A stretch of DNA of 64,000 nt from Mrakia gelida (taxonomy: Eukaryota > Basidiomycota > Tremellomycetes > Cystofilobasidiales > Mrakiaceae), in the NCBI GenBank assembly GCA_024345305.1, contig BRON01000001.1, positions 2,170,001 through 2,234,000 of the forward strand. Direction: 5' to 3'. The stretch's first letter is position 1. Every line of letters starts with the position of its first letter. This document shows positions 21,923 to 32,400 of the stretch, piece by piece. The translations under genes were made by a program, and so were the position numbers. Under the pieces are notes generated by a model. That model made no database searches and had not been told where the DNA came from. It was given only the letters and a program-made list of their open reading frames with translations.

Positions 21923-23047
21923 ATGTCGTATACTGCAACAACCACTCGAAGACCAACCTTCCGAGCCGGATCCTTCGCTTCAATTTCCACCATAACTGCC
22001 CTCTTCTCCCCACCTTTGAACAAGAAATCGATGGTCCTCCCAGTCACTTCGCCCGTCTCTTCCTCCCCGCCCTACTCGCCCAACGATCTTCCTCGGTCTC
22101 GCCATCGACTCCCTCCTCTCCTTCGATCCCTCAACCTTACGAGCCTTGGATTGAAGGCGAGAACTCTGAGCTCGAAAGCGAAGAGGACAGCCAGAGCACG
22201 CCCTCTCGTCGCTTTCGTCCTCTTGATCCTCTCGTGAGTTTGCGCGATCACCAGCTCTCTCGCTCCAAGACTGAGCCTGATCTTGGCTTCTTAACTCCCT
22301 CCCCCAGACCTATCCTCTGCCTAACAGCTCTCTCAAGATCAGGCTTCAGCACCTCCCAGCTCTTTGTTCCTCGTCTCGATCTTCGAAGCGGCCAAGCAGT
22401 GAGTCTCTTGTCGCTCCCTTTCCCTTTGATCCAACTCGATCTGACTTTGTTTCCGACTTTCATATCTTCCGACCGCTTATCAGAGTTCTCCCATCCGAGT
22501 CGAATCAGCTGGACCTTCTCAGAGAGAGCTCGAGGAAATGTGGAAGAAGATGAAGAGGGGAAAACGCGACGTGAGTCTCACCTTCCTCTCTCTCCTTCTA
22601 TTCTCGTCTCCCCCCGTTCGTCCCATCCCATCAGCATCTCCGACCTCTCCGAAACTGCTTCGAGACTTCGATCGTACTTCCATGACTTCGGCACTCAAGC
22701 TGACCTCTCTCGTTTTCTCTCTTTCCCCATTTCTCTCCACCGACGCGTCGCATCTTTCGGATCTTCTCCTCCAGGGCGACTGGCTTCTCAAATCTCGCGA
22801 CAAGAGGGAGACTCGTCGAGTGGCTCCTGAGAACCCTGTTGGGCTTACCCTTCGAACGAAGAGAGAAGGGGAGGGGTCGGGAAGGGAAGCTAAGGAGGCT
22901 TTGGAGAAGAGGCGGCTCGCTTTGAAAAAGGTACGTCTGGAGCTTTCTCGCTTCGCTGATCCAGATCCGACACGTCCGGCGACCTGCTCTAGGCTGACTC
23001 TCCTTTGTGACTTGGTCTTTCGTCTCCAGGAGGCCGACGAGGAGTGA
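21923..23047 (+). CDS. Small basic protein, unknown function
   Basis: A plus-strand gene with about four introns. ATG 21923 starts a Ser/Pro/Arg-rich, presequence-like region ending in a hydrophobic stretch (RPLVAFVLLILS) at a GTGAGT donor. Later exons encode PIRVESAGPSQRELEEMWKK, ISDLSETASRLRSYFHDFGT and a Lys/Arg/Glu-rich end with GDWLLKSRDKRETRRVAPEN and EAKEALEKRRLALKK. The stop is TGA 23045-23047. The highly charged C-terminal half is probably helical. I recognise no family. The start could lie upstream at 21727, since a short open stretch there ends at a GTAAGA donor. The frame around 22630-22700 needs confirmation. Confidence 0.45.
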
Positions 23048-23623
23048 GAAGCAGCGTCGTCCTTGAGTCTCTTCCGTCCCTTCGTTTTCACGCTGCCCTC
23101 TCTCCACGTTTGCTCACGACCACTCTCCGAGATTTATATCCATACCTCTCCTGGATTCAACTGTTTCATTAACGAGCCTCAGCGTTCTTTTCTCTTCTCC
23201 TCGTCGTTTTCGCTTTAACTTTATTCAGCCACTGTACCGTTTTCCTTCTCGCTTTCTTCTCGCATCTTCAGCCGGGGTTGGTGTTCAGATCTCTACATTG
23301 GACCTCTTGCTTACTGTTCACCGTTTGTAGTAACACTCTTTACGCTTGGAGAAGAGGGAAAGGCAAGACGAAAGGGGAATGAGAGCGCATCGCGCAACAC
23401 GAGAGACGCGTCGACCTCTCGAGTAATGAAAGACGGCGCCGCCTCGTTCTTAGTAGCTCCTCTTAGCGGCTTACCTGCTGGAGGCAGCACCCGAGTTGAT
23501 CGACCGAGGGCTCATCCATCTGCGAGATGGAGCAAGGGGTTTAAACGAATCGATGCGAGTCCGCCCGCTCCACCGCTTCCCACCCTCCCTCAAACCCACG
23601 CGGCAGCCCTACTCCGGCACAAC
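23048..23623. other. Convergent intergenic region
   Basis: This lies between the stop of the small basic protein (plus) and the stop of the GST (minus). It is T-rich after 23100, consistent with 3' ends, and no gene is supported. Confidence 0.4.
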
Positions 23624-24710
23624 TTATCCCTTCACCTTCCACTCCTTCTCCACCCCCTGCCCCTCAATCCACTCCGCTGACGCGTCCCACATCCTCTGAA
23701 ATTCCCCTCCTCCTCCCAGCTTCATGATCCTCTCCCACCCCTCCCTGTTCCCTCGATGGAACCACACGAAAATCCCCACCAGGATCGCATCCGAATAACC
23801 GAACTGTTTCCCCTCCAGGAACGGTCCTCGGACCTCCTCCTCCGTCTCCGTCGTCTCGAAAGGTCGAGGTCCTCGAAGGATGTGGAGAAACGGTTGAAGC
23901 GACTTCTCGAAGTGATGCCAGAGCTTGACCTGGTTCTTCTCGTCCCCAGCCAGCCCCTCAACAGGCATCCCTTCCTGCTCCTCTCTCGTACGACGGAAGA
24001 ACTCCCGACCTCGCTCATCCAGGATCGAGGGGACCTTGCAGGCGACCAGGTCGTAGCACTTCGAGATGACGACGTAGGAGACGAGTTGTTGAGTGACGCG
24101 GGCGAGAGCGAAGGAGGAAGGGGTTGGGAAGATGGAAGGGTGGGTTGGGGAGGGAGGGAAGGCGCGTTCGAGGTGGAGGGCGATGTCCCAGGACTCGTTC
24201 ATCGTTCCGGAGGTGGGCGAGGAGGAGTCGAGGGAGGAGGTGGAGACGATGGAGGGATGGGTGATGGCTGGGAGGACGTAGTCACAGTGACCTGGAGGTC
24301 TGGCGGGGACGTCGAGACCTTTGAGGAGTGACTCGATGTCGGGGTAGGAGACGTATCTGGGAGGAAGGAGAAGAATGATGAGAGGAAAGAAGGGAGCGGA
24401 GAGAGGGGTGATGAGCTCGCGAGCTTCGCTCTTTGATGGAACGAAGCTCCTGCAAGAGAGGCAAAGGGTTAAGACGCACTGCTGGGTGTAAGGGATGTTT
24501 CTGTAGTTGAGTAAGATCCTGATCTTGACGGTGTTGGGAGACCAGGACTGGAGGGAACCTGAGGGTGAACGAGCAAACGACAGGAGAAGGAGTCAGTCGG
24601 AGGGATGAGATCGGAGGTCGAAGGGAACGAAGAGGCAAGAAAAGATGCAGAGACTCACCCTCGAGCGAAGACTTGATGTCGAAGAAGTGTACAGGCTCTG
24701 GATCTGACAT
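23624..24710 (-). CDS. Glutathione S-transferase, fungal etherase-like
   Basis: Start ATG 24708-24710; four exons. The first two encode MSDPEPVHFFDIKSSLEG and SLQSWSPNTVKIRILLNYRN, the thioredoxin-fold N-terminus with the usual Ser/Asn near the glutathione site. The third adds YVSYPDIESLL, and the long last exon starts near LPAITHPSIVSTSS, followed by MNESWDIALHLER. The cis-Pro in LPAITHP and the E/S-type ESWDIA motif are those of GST N-domains. The all-helical C-domain runs to VKG-stop. Basidiomycetes have many GSTs of this etherase/FuA-like type that conjugate glutathione to aromatic or electrophilic compounds; the substrate is unknown here. The promoter is shared with the UPF0598 gene, 279 bp away. 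Confidence 0.85.
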
Positions 24711-24989
24711 GATTCTAGACGGCGATGATGATAGTGAGGAGAGAACGAGCGACGAGGTCCAACGAGGGAGGGTCGCTGATCAAGCGAGAGCCATGCTGCT
24801 CTCTAGGACCTGTTCGGAAGAGGTCCGAGATATCGATTTTCTCATGAGAGTACGATTCTACCAGATGAGAAGAGCTGAGAAGAGTTTTCGAGAGGTTTCG
24901 ATAGTTGTAGATACGAGAAAAGGTGGGGCGAAAACGGCGAAGCTCACCTCGAGATTCTCCTCCCTCCTCGCTCCCCTCTCCCAACAACC
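24711..24989. promoter_or_regulatory. Bidirectional promoter of GST and UPF0598 genes
   Basis: These 279 bases separate two divergent start codons, so both transcripts must be driven from here. No TATA box is evident; short homopurine and homopyrimidine runs flank each start. Confidence 0.5.
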
Positions 24990-25808
24990 ATGGCATCTGC
25001 TCCTCGAACAGCTCCTTTTCGCAGACTAGCGACCTCACGCCGACTACTGATGTGAGTGGCCCCATCTATGAGCAAACCAAGCTCTCTTCTAGCTCAGAAC
25101 TGCAAGCTGACGAGCTCTTCTTCTCTCCCTTGCCTGGTCAGCTCGACCTCCCTCCCTCCCCGTCCCTTCTCTTCGACTCCTCCTCCTACAAGACAGCCCA
25201 GGATCTACCACTACACCGTCGACACTCACGGACAGCTATTCCTCTCCTCTACTCCTCACAAGAACTTCACCTCCTCCTACAAAGATCCTCAGTTTCTGGA
25301 CATCTTCTTCAAACGCCTTCGTCGACTCCCTCCCCCGAGCTCAACCTCCTCGCCTCCGCCTTCCCCCTCCTCTCCCCCCTCATCCTCCTCAAGTCTTTCT
25401 TCCACCATCGACGAGGAGGAAGGATACCATTGGATCTCAGAATGCATGGGAGAGAGGAACTACCTTCGATCGGAATGCGTCAACACTCCTCTCGTCTTCA
25501 CTTCCATCCTCCCCTCTCCACCCTCCCTCTCCACCTGTACCTCCTCCACCAACTTCGACCTCGTCCTCGCAGGAGGAACCGTCCGGATTCCCTTCAACCC
25601 TTCCTCCCTCGCCATCTCGTCCGAAGGCCACGTTCTGCACGCTCTCCCTCCGTCGAGCTCGTTCGCGCAGAGGATCGGACCGTGGGGATTGGTTGGAGGA
25701 CGCGTCGTGACTGAAGGACTGGGAGGCAAGATCAGGGAAGGGTTGGAGAGGGAAGAAGGTCGGTTTTGGTGGGAAGGAACCTCGCACGGGCTGGGAGAGG
25801 TCGAGTAG
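24990..25808 (+). CDS. UPF0598 (C8orf82-like) mitochondrial protein
   Basis: ATG 24990 opens an Arg/Ser/Ala-rich presequence (RTAPFRRLATSRRLL), ending at a GTGAGT donor. The second exon encodes RIYHYTVDTHGQLFLSSTPH, NFTSSYKDPQFLDIFFKRLR, YHWISECMGERNYLRSECVN and PLVFTSIL. These match, in order, the conserved blocks of the UPF0598 family: YYVDHQGQLFL, NF-CFKD-QFL-FFF-RLR, PCGRERNFLRCED and PVVFT. The rest covers FDLVLAGGTVRIPFNP and VLHALPP. The stop is TAG 25806-25808. A Ser/Pro insert of about 30 residues follows the RLR block. The molecular function of the family is not established; mitochondrial location is suggested by the presequence. Confidence 0.85.
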
Positions 25809-26133
25809 GGAGGCGTTGAAGCCTCAGGAAGAGGTGGGACGACATCGGTCTTCCCTCAACTTCTCCCTCCATCTGTACGTGCAACAGTCTTTCTCTTCCT
25901 CAAGCTATCAAGCTCAAGACGCTATCTCATCTGATCGTTTGCCTCATCCAGACTTGAACAACGCGTCCAAACGTAACCCCGAATTTAGCCTTCTGGAAAG
26001 TCAACCTCGAAATCGTCGTGCGACCTTTCCCTCCGGTCGACCTTCCTTCGTCTTCCCCTTCCAACGCTCACCTCGCAAACCGCTCTTGGACCCGCCAAAC
26101 TCCTCGCCAGCCCCTTCCTCCTATCGTTCCCCT

Positions 26134-28297
26134 ATGAACTGCTCAGTCTTGGAGTCGCCAGTCTTGGAGGTGGCTACGCTTCATCCGTTCCAAGCTCTCT
26201 TCGACTTCTGGGATTTGGTCGTCTCCTTCCTTCAACACTCCTTCACCTCGTACGTCTCGTCTCACCTTGATCCCTTCACTCCTTCTCACATTATAGAGTA
26301 CTCCTCTTTCAGAGCTCGACCCGCTGACGCAAGTCTTCCTTCTCTAGGCTGCCAGGATCCCCCATCATCCGTCGATACGTCGCTGCCTCGTACGAAAACG
26401 ACCCGTATCGGACTCTTCTCGAGATCGCCATCGCCGCCTTCGCCCTCCGGACCATCCTCTCGAGTAGGACTAGGACAGATCGTACGGGGAGGAACTTCGT
26501 CCAGCTCACTGAGAAGGTGAGAGCCATTTTTTTCGCGCCCTCCTTCTTTCGGTTCGACGCCGAAGACCGAAGAAGCTCACCGGACACCCTCCCTTCCCTT
26601 CGTTCTCCAGGAAATCGACGAGCTCGTCGCCGACTGGACTCCTGATCCCCTCGTTCCGTACATCCCCGAAGGATCGATCGACAACCAACTCCTCGCGACC
26701 CTCCCTGTCATCGTTGGACCCACTGGACCTCGAGTGCGACTCGCGTCGAACGAGAAGAAGGAGATCATCAACCTCGCTTCCTACAACTTCGCTGGTCTGG
26801 CTATCAACGAGCGATTGAAGAAGGTGGCTTCGGAGACTTTGAAGGCGTACGGAGTAGGTTCTTGTTCAGCTCCAGGCTTCTTGGGAACTTTCGGTTCGTC
26901 GTTACTTTTCACTTCTTTCCGTTTCTCGTCCCTCGCCTCGCCTCCTGCCTCGACGCGCTCACTGACCTTGCGTTCTTTCGATCCTTCTCGCTTACAGATG
27001 TCCACATAGCACTCGAAGCCAACATCTCATCCTTCCTCCAGATCCCTTCGACTATCCTCTACGCCCAAGACTTCTCCGCCATCTCCTCCGTCATCCCTTC
27101 GTTCGCCAAACGAGGAGACATCATCGTCGCCGACCGACTCTGCAACTTCTCCATCCAACGAGGACTCCAGCTCTCGAGATCGACGATCAGGTACTACGAT
27201 CACGGGGATATGAGCTCGTTGGAGGCTGCGTTGAGCGTTGTGGCGAGGGAGGGAGAGAGGAAGGGAGCGAGGTTGACGAGGAGGTTCATCGTGACGGAAG
27301 GGCTGTTTGAGAACGATGGGTCCATTCCGGATCTGGAGAAGATCGTGAGTCGTCGTCCTTCTTTCCGTCGCTCGTGCTCTAGGGGTCTGGAGATGAACCG
27401 AAGACGAGCGACTCGTCGAGGACGGACGCGCTGACACCTTCGTTTCTCCTCCTTCGACTTCGTTCTCGAATAGGTCGAGCTCAAGAGGAAGTACAAGTTC
27501 CGACTTATCCTTGACGAGGGCATGTCGCTCGGAGTCATCGGTGCTACTGGACGAGGGTTGACTGAGTTCTCGGGCGTTCCTGTAAGCTTTTCCAAACTTC
27601 ACGTCTCGTCCTTGCGATCCGTTGCTGACTTCGCTCTCGTCTTCAAACAGGCTACCGAGGTCGAGATCCTCGTTGGATCTATGACCAGAGGCCTTAACGC
27701 CGGAGGAGGGTTCTGCAGCGGAAGTCTCGCCGTCACCTCACATCAGGTCGGTCCTTCAACCCTTCGCTCGAATCGCGTCTCTCACCGACTGACCTCCTCC
27801 TCTTCCTCGGCCTTTCTCAGCGAATTAACTCAGCAGGGCACGTCTTCTCCGCCTCCCTTCCCCCTCTCCTCGCCACCACCGCGTCAGAAGCAATCTCCAT
27901 CCTCTCCTGCTCTCCCCAAATCTTCATCACCCTCCAAGACCACGTCAAACTCGCTCGATCCATCCTCGACAAGGTCGAAACCAAATACGACCTCATCCGG
28001 ATCCCCTCTCACCCTCTCTCCCCTCTGATCCACATCCAGCTCCCAACTCAGACCTTCGGCGACCGAAAGGCTATCGAGCTGCAGGAGAGGCTGCTCCAGG
28101 AGGTGGTGGAGGAGTGTCTTGCGAGCTCGGGAGTGATGATCACGAGGGCGAGGAGGTTGAGGGATCAGGAAGCGTTCGAGCCTCAACCCAGTTTGAAGTT
28201 GGCGATTTCGAGTGCGTTGACGAAGAAGGAGGTGGAGAGGAGTATGCAAGCGGTGAAGGCTGCGTTGATCAAGGTGTTGGGATCGAAGAAGCGTTGA
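26134..28297 (+). CDS. LCB1: Serine palmitoyltransferase subunit 1 (LCB1/SPTLC1)
   Basis: ATG 26134 to TGA 28295-28297, with about six introns. The N-terminus has a hydrophobic segment ([19 protein letters not shown]) expected for the ER anchor. The aminotransferase fold follows: [80 protein letters not shown] and [20 protein letters not shown]. The stretch [16 protein letters not shown] replaces the pyridoxal-lysine site, as expected for LCB1, which is non-catalytic and pairs with LCB2 (which carries the lysine). The complex condenses serine with palmitoyl-CoA, the first step of sphingolipid synthesis. The Cys in YGVGSCS corresponds to the human SPTLC1 Cys133 region. The length is normal for the family. 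Confidence 0.95.
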
Positions 28298-28927
28298 TCG
28301 AAGGCGGGAGAGGGTCGAGTCGTCGAGTTGGCTTTTGTTTCTTTCGAGCGTTGATTACCAGATAGAGTAGGTTACTCGCAGTACACTTAATCCCTAATAT
28401 ATACCTTTCAATGTCGGTCTTCGAAGATCTCTGCGGCTCTCGGGAGAAGACCTCGCAATTGAGAGAACAAAGAAGCGACACGACTCCTTTCGCCCCCAAG
28501 CGCTCTCGTATCCCCTTCCTTGACGAACGAGCTGGCGAGGGAAACACGGAGCGGGTCGTAAGACATGAAGTATCGAGAGGCAAAGAAGAGGAGCGAAGAG
28601 CGAAGAAAATCGAAGAAAGAGAGAGAGAGCGAACGACGAGACAGACGAGAGAAAACAACGAAGTGTATCGAAAGACGAGCAAAAACAACGACGAGCGAGA
28701 GGGAGTAACACAAACGAGACATAGAAGTAGTGGTTGGGGATGTAAAGAGAGAGAGAGGAAGCAAACAAGCTGTAGAAGAGAAGCGAGTGTGAAAGAGAGA
28801 CGAGACTGAAGAGAGAAACGAGGAGGTTGAAGCCAAAAGCGACGCGCGACATCAAAACACCAAAAAGCAAGCAAAACGAGAACACCATCATCCAACGACC
28901 GACTAAGCGAGTGCGAGAACGGATTCT
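28298..28927. other. Convergent intergenic region, includes 3' flank shared with a repeat
   Basis: This lies between the LCB1 stop and the SNF2 stop, both 3' ends. Bases from about 28658 up belong to the left copy of the inverted duplication. The rest is purine-rich and has no supported gene. Confidence 0.45.
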
Positions 28928-29406
28928 CTATTCGTCGTGAGCGGGGATGCCGAACTGGAAGAGGGAGGATGAAAGGAGAGAGGGAAGGGGAGGGGAGGGG
29001 GGAACGGGGAAGAAGTCAGCGACGACGCTCTCGACGAGATATCGACTCCGAGAGACCGAGAATCTTCAGCAAGTGCGAAACACTCACAAGATTGGCGAGA
29101 TCTCGAACAGACAATCGGCCCATCTAAACAAAAGGGAGTGTGTGAACGGTCAGTTTCGGAATCGACGAAAACGCGACGCGCCTCCTCCAAAAAATCTCAA
29201 GAGAAGATGGACAAACCTTCTGACCCGATCCTTCTCCCAAGCTAGCGTCAGCCAGCTTCTTCTTCTTCTCTTGAAGATCAAGAATCCTTTGCTCCACGGT
29301 GTCCTGCAAAGACGTCGGCGTCAGCGAGTTTCTGCGAAGAGGGTACAAAAAAAACACTCACGTCGATGACCAGTCTGTGGACTTCAACGGGCTTGACTTG
29401 ACCTGT
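28658..29406 (-). repeat. Inverted duplication, left copy (SNF2 3' end)
   Basis: The reverse complement of this segment matches 36505-37250. It covers the last four exons of the SNF2 gene, their introns, the stop codon and about 270 bases of 3' flank. Exons and introns are almost identical; similarity drops after about 90 bases past the stop. Confidence 0.9.
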
Positions 29407-32400
29407 TGGAAAAAGGAGGAAGAAGTGGAAGAAGGGAGGGAGTAAGGAAGAAGTCGAGGGCGGAGTCGAGTTCGCTCGAAGGTCAGTGAAGACTCACCAA
29501 TTCGATGAACTCGATCGAGAGCTTGATCCTCGGTAGCAGCATTCCAGGCGAGATCCATGTTGATGACACCTGAGAGAGAAGAAGGGTAGAAGTGGGAAGG
29601 GAGAGGGAAGGGAGAAGGTCAGCGATCGAACGGAAGGTCGACGCGTCGAAACGAAACGAAGCAAGAGCGAGGCCAACACTCACGATTGGCTCGAGTCAAG
29701 TTCAATCCAACACCACCACACCTAAGAACCGGAGGAAGAAGATGTGAGGTCAGTTCGAGGGTGGAGAAAAGCGTAGAAAAGGCCCCGAGAGCGCGTCGCG
29801 ACTCACTTGAGCGAGATGACGAGAATCTTGCACTTCTCCTGAGTCATGAACTTCTTAACGTTGGCCTCCCTCTGGGTTCGAGACATGGATCCTTCGTACC
29901 TGAGCATCACCAACAACGAAAGGTCAAAAGCGAAAGGATCAGCGCTCGTTCTTTCGACACGTTCGCAAAGAGAAGAAAGCTCGAACGAACCTGAGGAATC
30001 GGTGGTTCTCCCTCTGGAGGAGGACTTGGATGATGTCGATGAACTTGACCCACTGAGAGAAGATGATGATCTGTTGGTTCGTCGCAGATATGATCGAGGT
30101 CAGCTCGTGAGACCGAGACGGATCGAGAGTCGAGGGAGGACGCGTCGAAAGCGATGTCGAACTCACCTTGTCGTCGGGATTCTCCTCGGCCCAGAGGTTG
30201 ATGAGGTCGAGCATTCGCTGAAGCTTAGATGAAGGGTCGATGTCGTGGATGTCGTCTCGATCCTTGTACTCTTTCTCCTCGGGAGTCTCGCTTCGAACGG
30301 CTCGACCCTTGCCCTTGAGATCGACCTGCGAAAGGAAAACGAGTCGAGTAGTAGTCAGCTTCCCCTATCTCTCACACACTGTCTCTCTCGACTGCAAGAC
30401 GACCCGTCAACTCACCTTGCTAGGCTTGAAGTCCTCGTCGTCGCTGTCGATGATCGTAGCCTACAAGGCCCCGAGGAAAGCGAGAGGGAGCCGATAGTTG
30501 ATCAGTTCGAGCGCTTCTTCGCCTCCAGTCTCGAAACCTCCAGAAACTCACCTTCTTGATCTTGGGCTTGATGTCCTCGTCATCACTATCGATGATCGCC
30601 ATCTGGAACGAAACAGGAAAGGGATCTCGTCAGCGGAGAGCGTTCGAAGAGCGAGCGAGGGAAGAGAGTCGAGGCGGACCTTGTTCTTTCGCCCTTTACC
30701 GATCATAGATGACTCGGGAAGATCCTCGTCCTCGTCCAGATCCTCGATCTTCGAACCAGGGACGAGGTCGTTGGGTTCCTCGGGGTCGTCCTCGAAGCTG
30801 CAGAAGAGGCAAAGGAACGAACACGAGGTCAATGAAGGGCTCTCGAACGAAGCGAGGTGTTGGAGTAGAAGACTCACGCCATCGACTTGAAGAGGGTGGA
30901 AGCTGTGAGAGAAGATGGAGGAAAGAGGATCAGCGTTGCGAGACGAAGCGACGAGTCGAATAAGGATGGAGGACGGGGAGACTCACCCGTCAACTTGGAA
31001 CGACACGTCGGGCACGTCTTCTCGTTGGGATCGGCTTCGGGGTCGTCAAGGTTGGCAGCGTGAAGATCGTCGACGCAAGGGACGCAGTACTCTTGGAGAC
31101 AGCAGGCGGTGATGAGAGAATCGGTGACGGGTTCGAAGCCTGAGTGAGGAGCGAAGGAGAACGAGGAAGGTCAGCTTTCGCGTCGGCGGTTCACTTGACG
31201 AGCTGCTCTTCACTTCGAAGACGAGTCAACTTACAGATAGGGCAATCTCGTTCTCCGGAGACCTCAGCATTGGCATCCTCCTGCTCGGCAAGTCGGGCAG
31301 CCTCGTCTCGCTCTCGGAACTTGGCCTTGACTCGGTCGACGAAGCTGTGGAAACGAAGAACGGAACGACCCGTCAGTTGGGTCTTCGAAAGACGAACGCA
31401 TCGAGGGAGAGGTTTGCGACTCACTCCTGACCGATGAGGTTGAGAGCTCGAGCCAGCTCGCTCGCCTTGGTGACCTCGTGGTTCTGTTCTCCCTCGTCGT
31501 CCTCCGCTCCGAGAAGGAGATCTCCATCGACGGCAGCTTCTCCTTTAGCTCGGGCGAGAAGGTAAGGATGGTTGGCGAGTTGTCGAAGTCGAAGAAGCAT
31601 GGCTGGAGGTGAAAAGAGAAGGGATGAAGGGGAGGTGAGCGTCTCGAATGATCGAAGGAAGAAGGAAGGGAAGGAGAGCTCACTCAAGACGTTGGCCTGA
31701 GGTCGTTCAAATCGAGAGGAAAACGAAGAGTCAACTTCGAGCTCGTTTCGGACACACTCGAGAGCGAAGATCACGTACGTAGTTCTTGAGAACGGTTCCA
31801 GCCTTGAGGAACTTGTTGAACCGGACTCGAGCTCGGTTCCTGAGAAGCAACGAGCGGTCAGCGAACGAGACGCGACGAGCGAAACTCCGTCGAAGCATCA
31901 ACTCACTCGACTGAACTGTACGTTTCCCTCTCCTCGGGGGTGAACTGAAGCTTCTCCAAGATGATTTCCTTGGGCCCAAGGTTGAGAAGGGGCTGGTCGA
32001 GCGAGGAGAGAAAGAACGAAGTCAGCGTCGTCGAGAACGAGTCGCTCGAGTAGAGAGAGAACGAGGAGGCTCACCTTTCCATCGATCTGAGACTCCTTGT
32101 TTCGCCTCATCATAGTTCCCTTGAGGATGACTTGGACTCGTTTGGCAGCGATCTGGAAGGAAGGGGGAAGCGAGCGTTCGAAGGTCAGTCGAAGGCGAAA
32201 CGCCTAGACATCGCGTCGAGACCTGGTTGATTCCAACTCACGTCTCCGTTCCTGTTGACAGGCTGAGAGATATGGTTTCGGAACTAAGGAAAAGGGGGTA
32301 GAGCAGAAGTCAGAATCGTCGGAGAAGAGGAGAGGAGAAGAGAAGGGAAAGTCGCGACGAACCTCTGTCCAATCGTCGAACTTGGGCGTTCGAAGGAACC

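Noticed and set aside
22519..23107. Overlapping minus-strand frames of 190 and 158 codons
   Set aside because: They lie antisense to plus-strand exons with consistent splice signals, and their Ser/Arg-rich content shows no family features.
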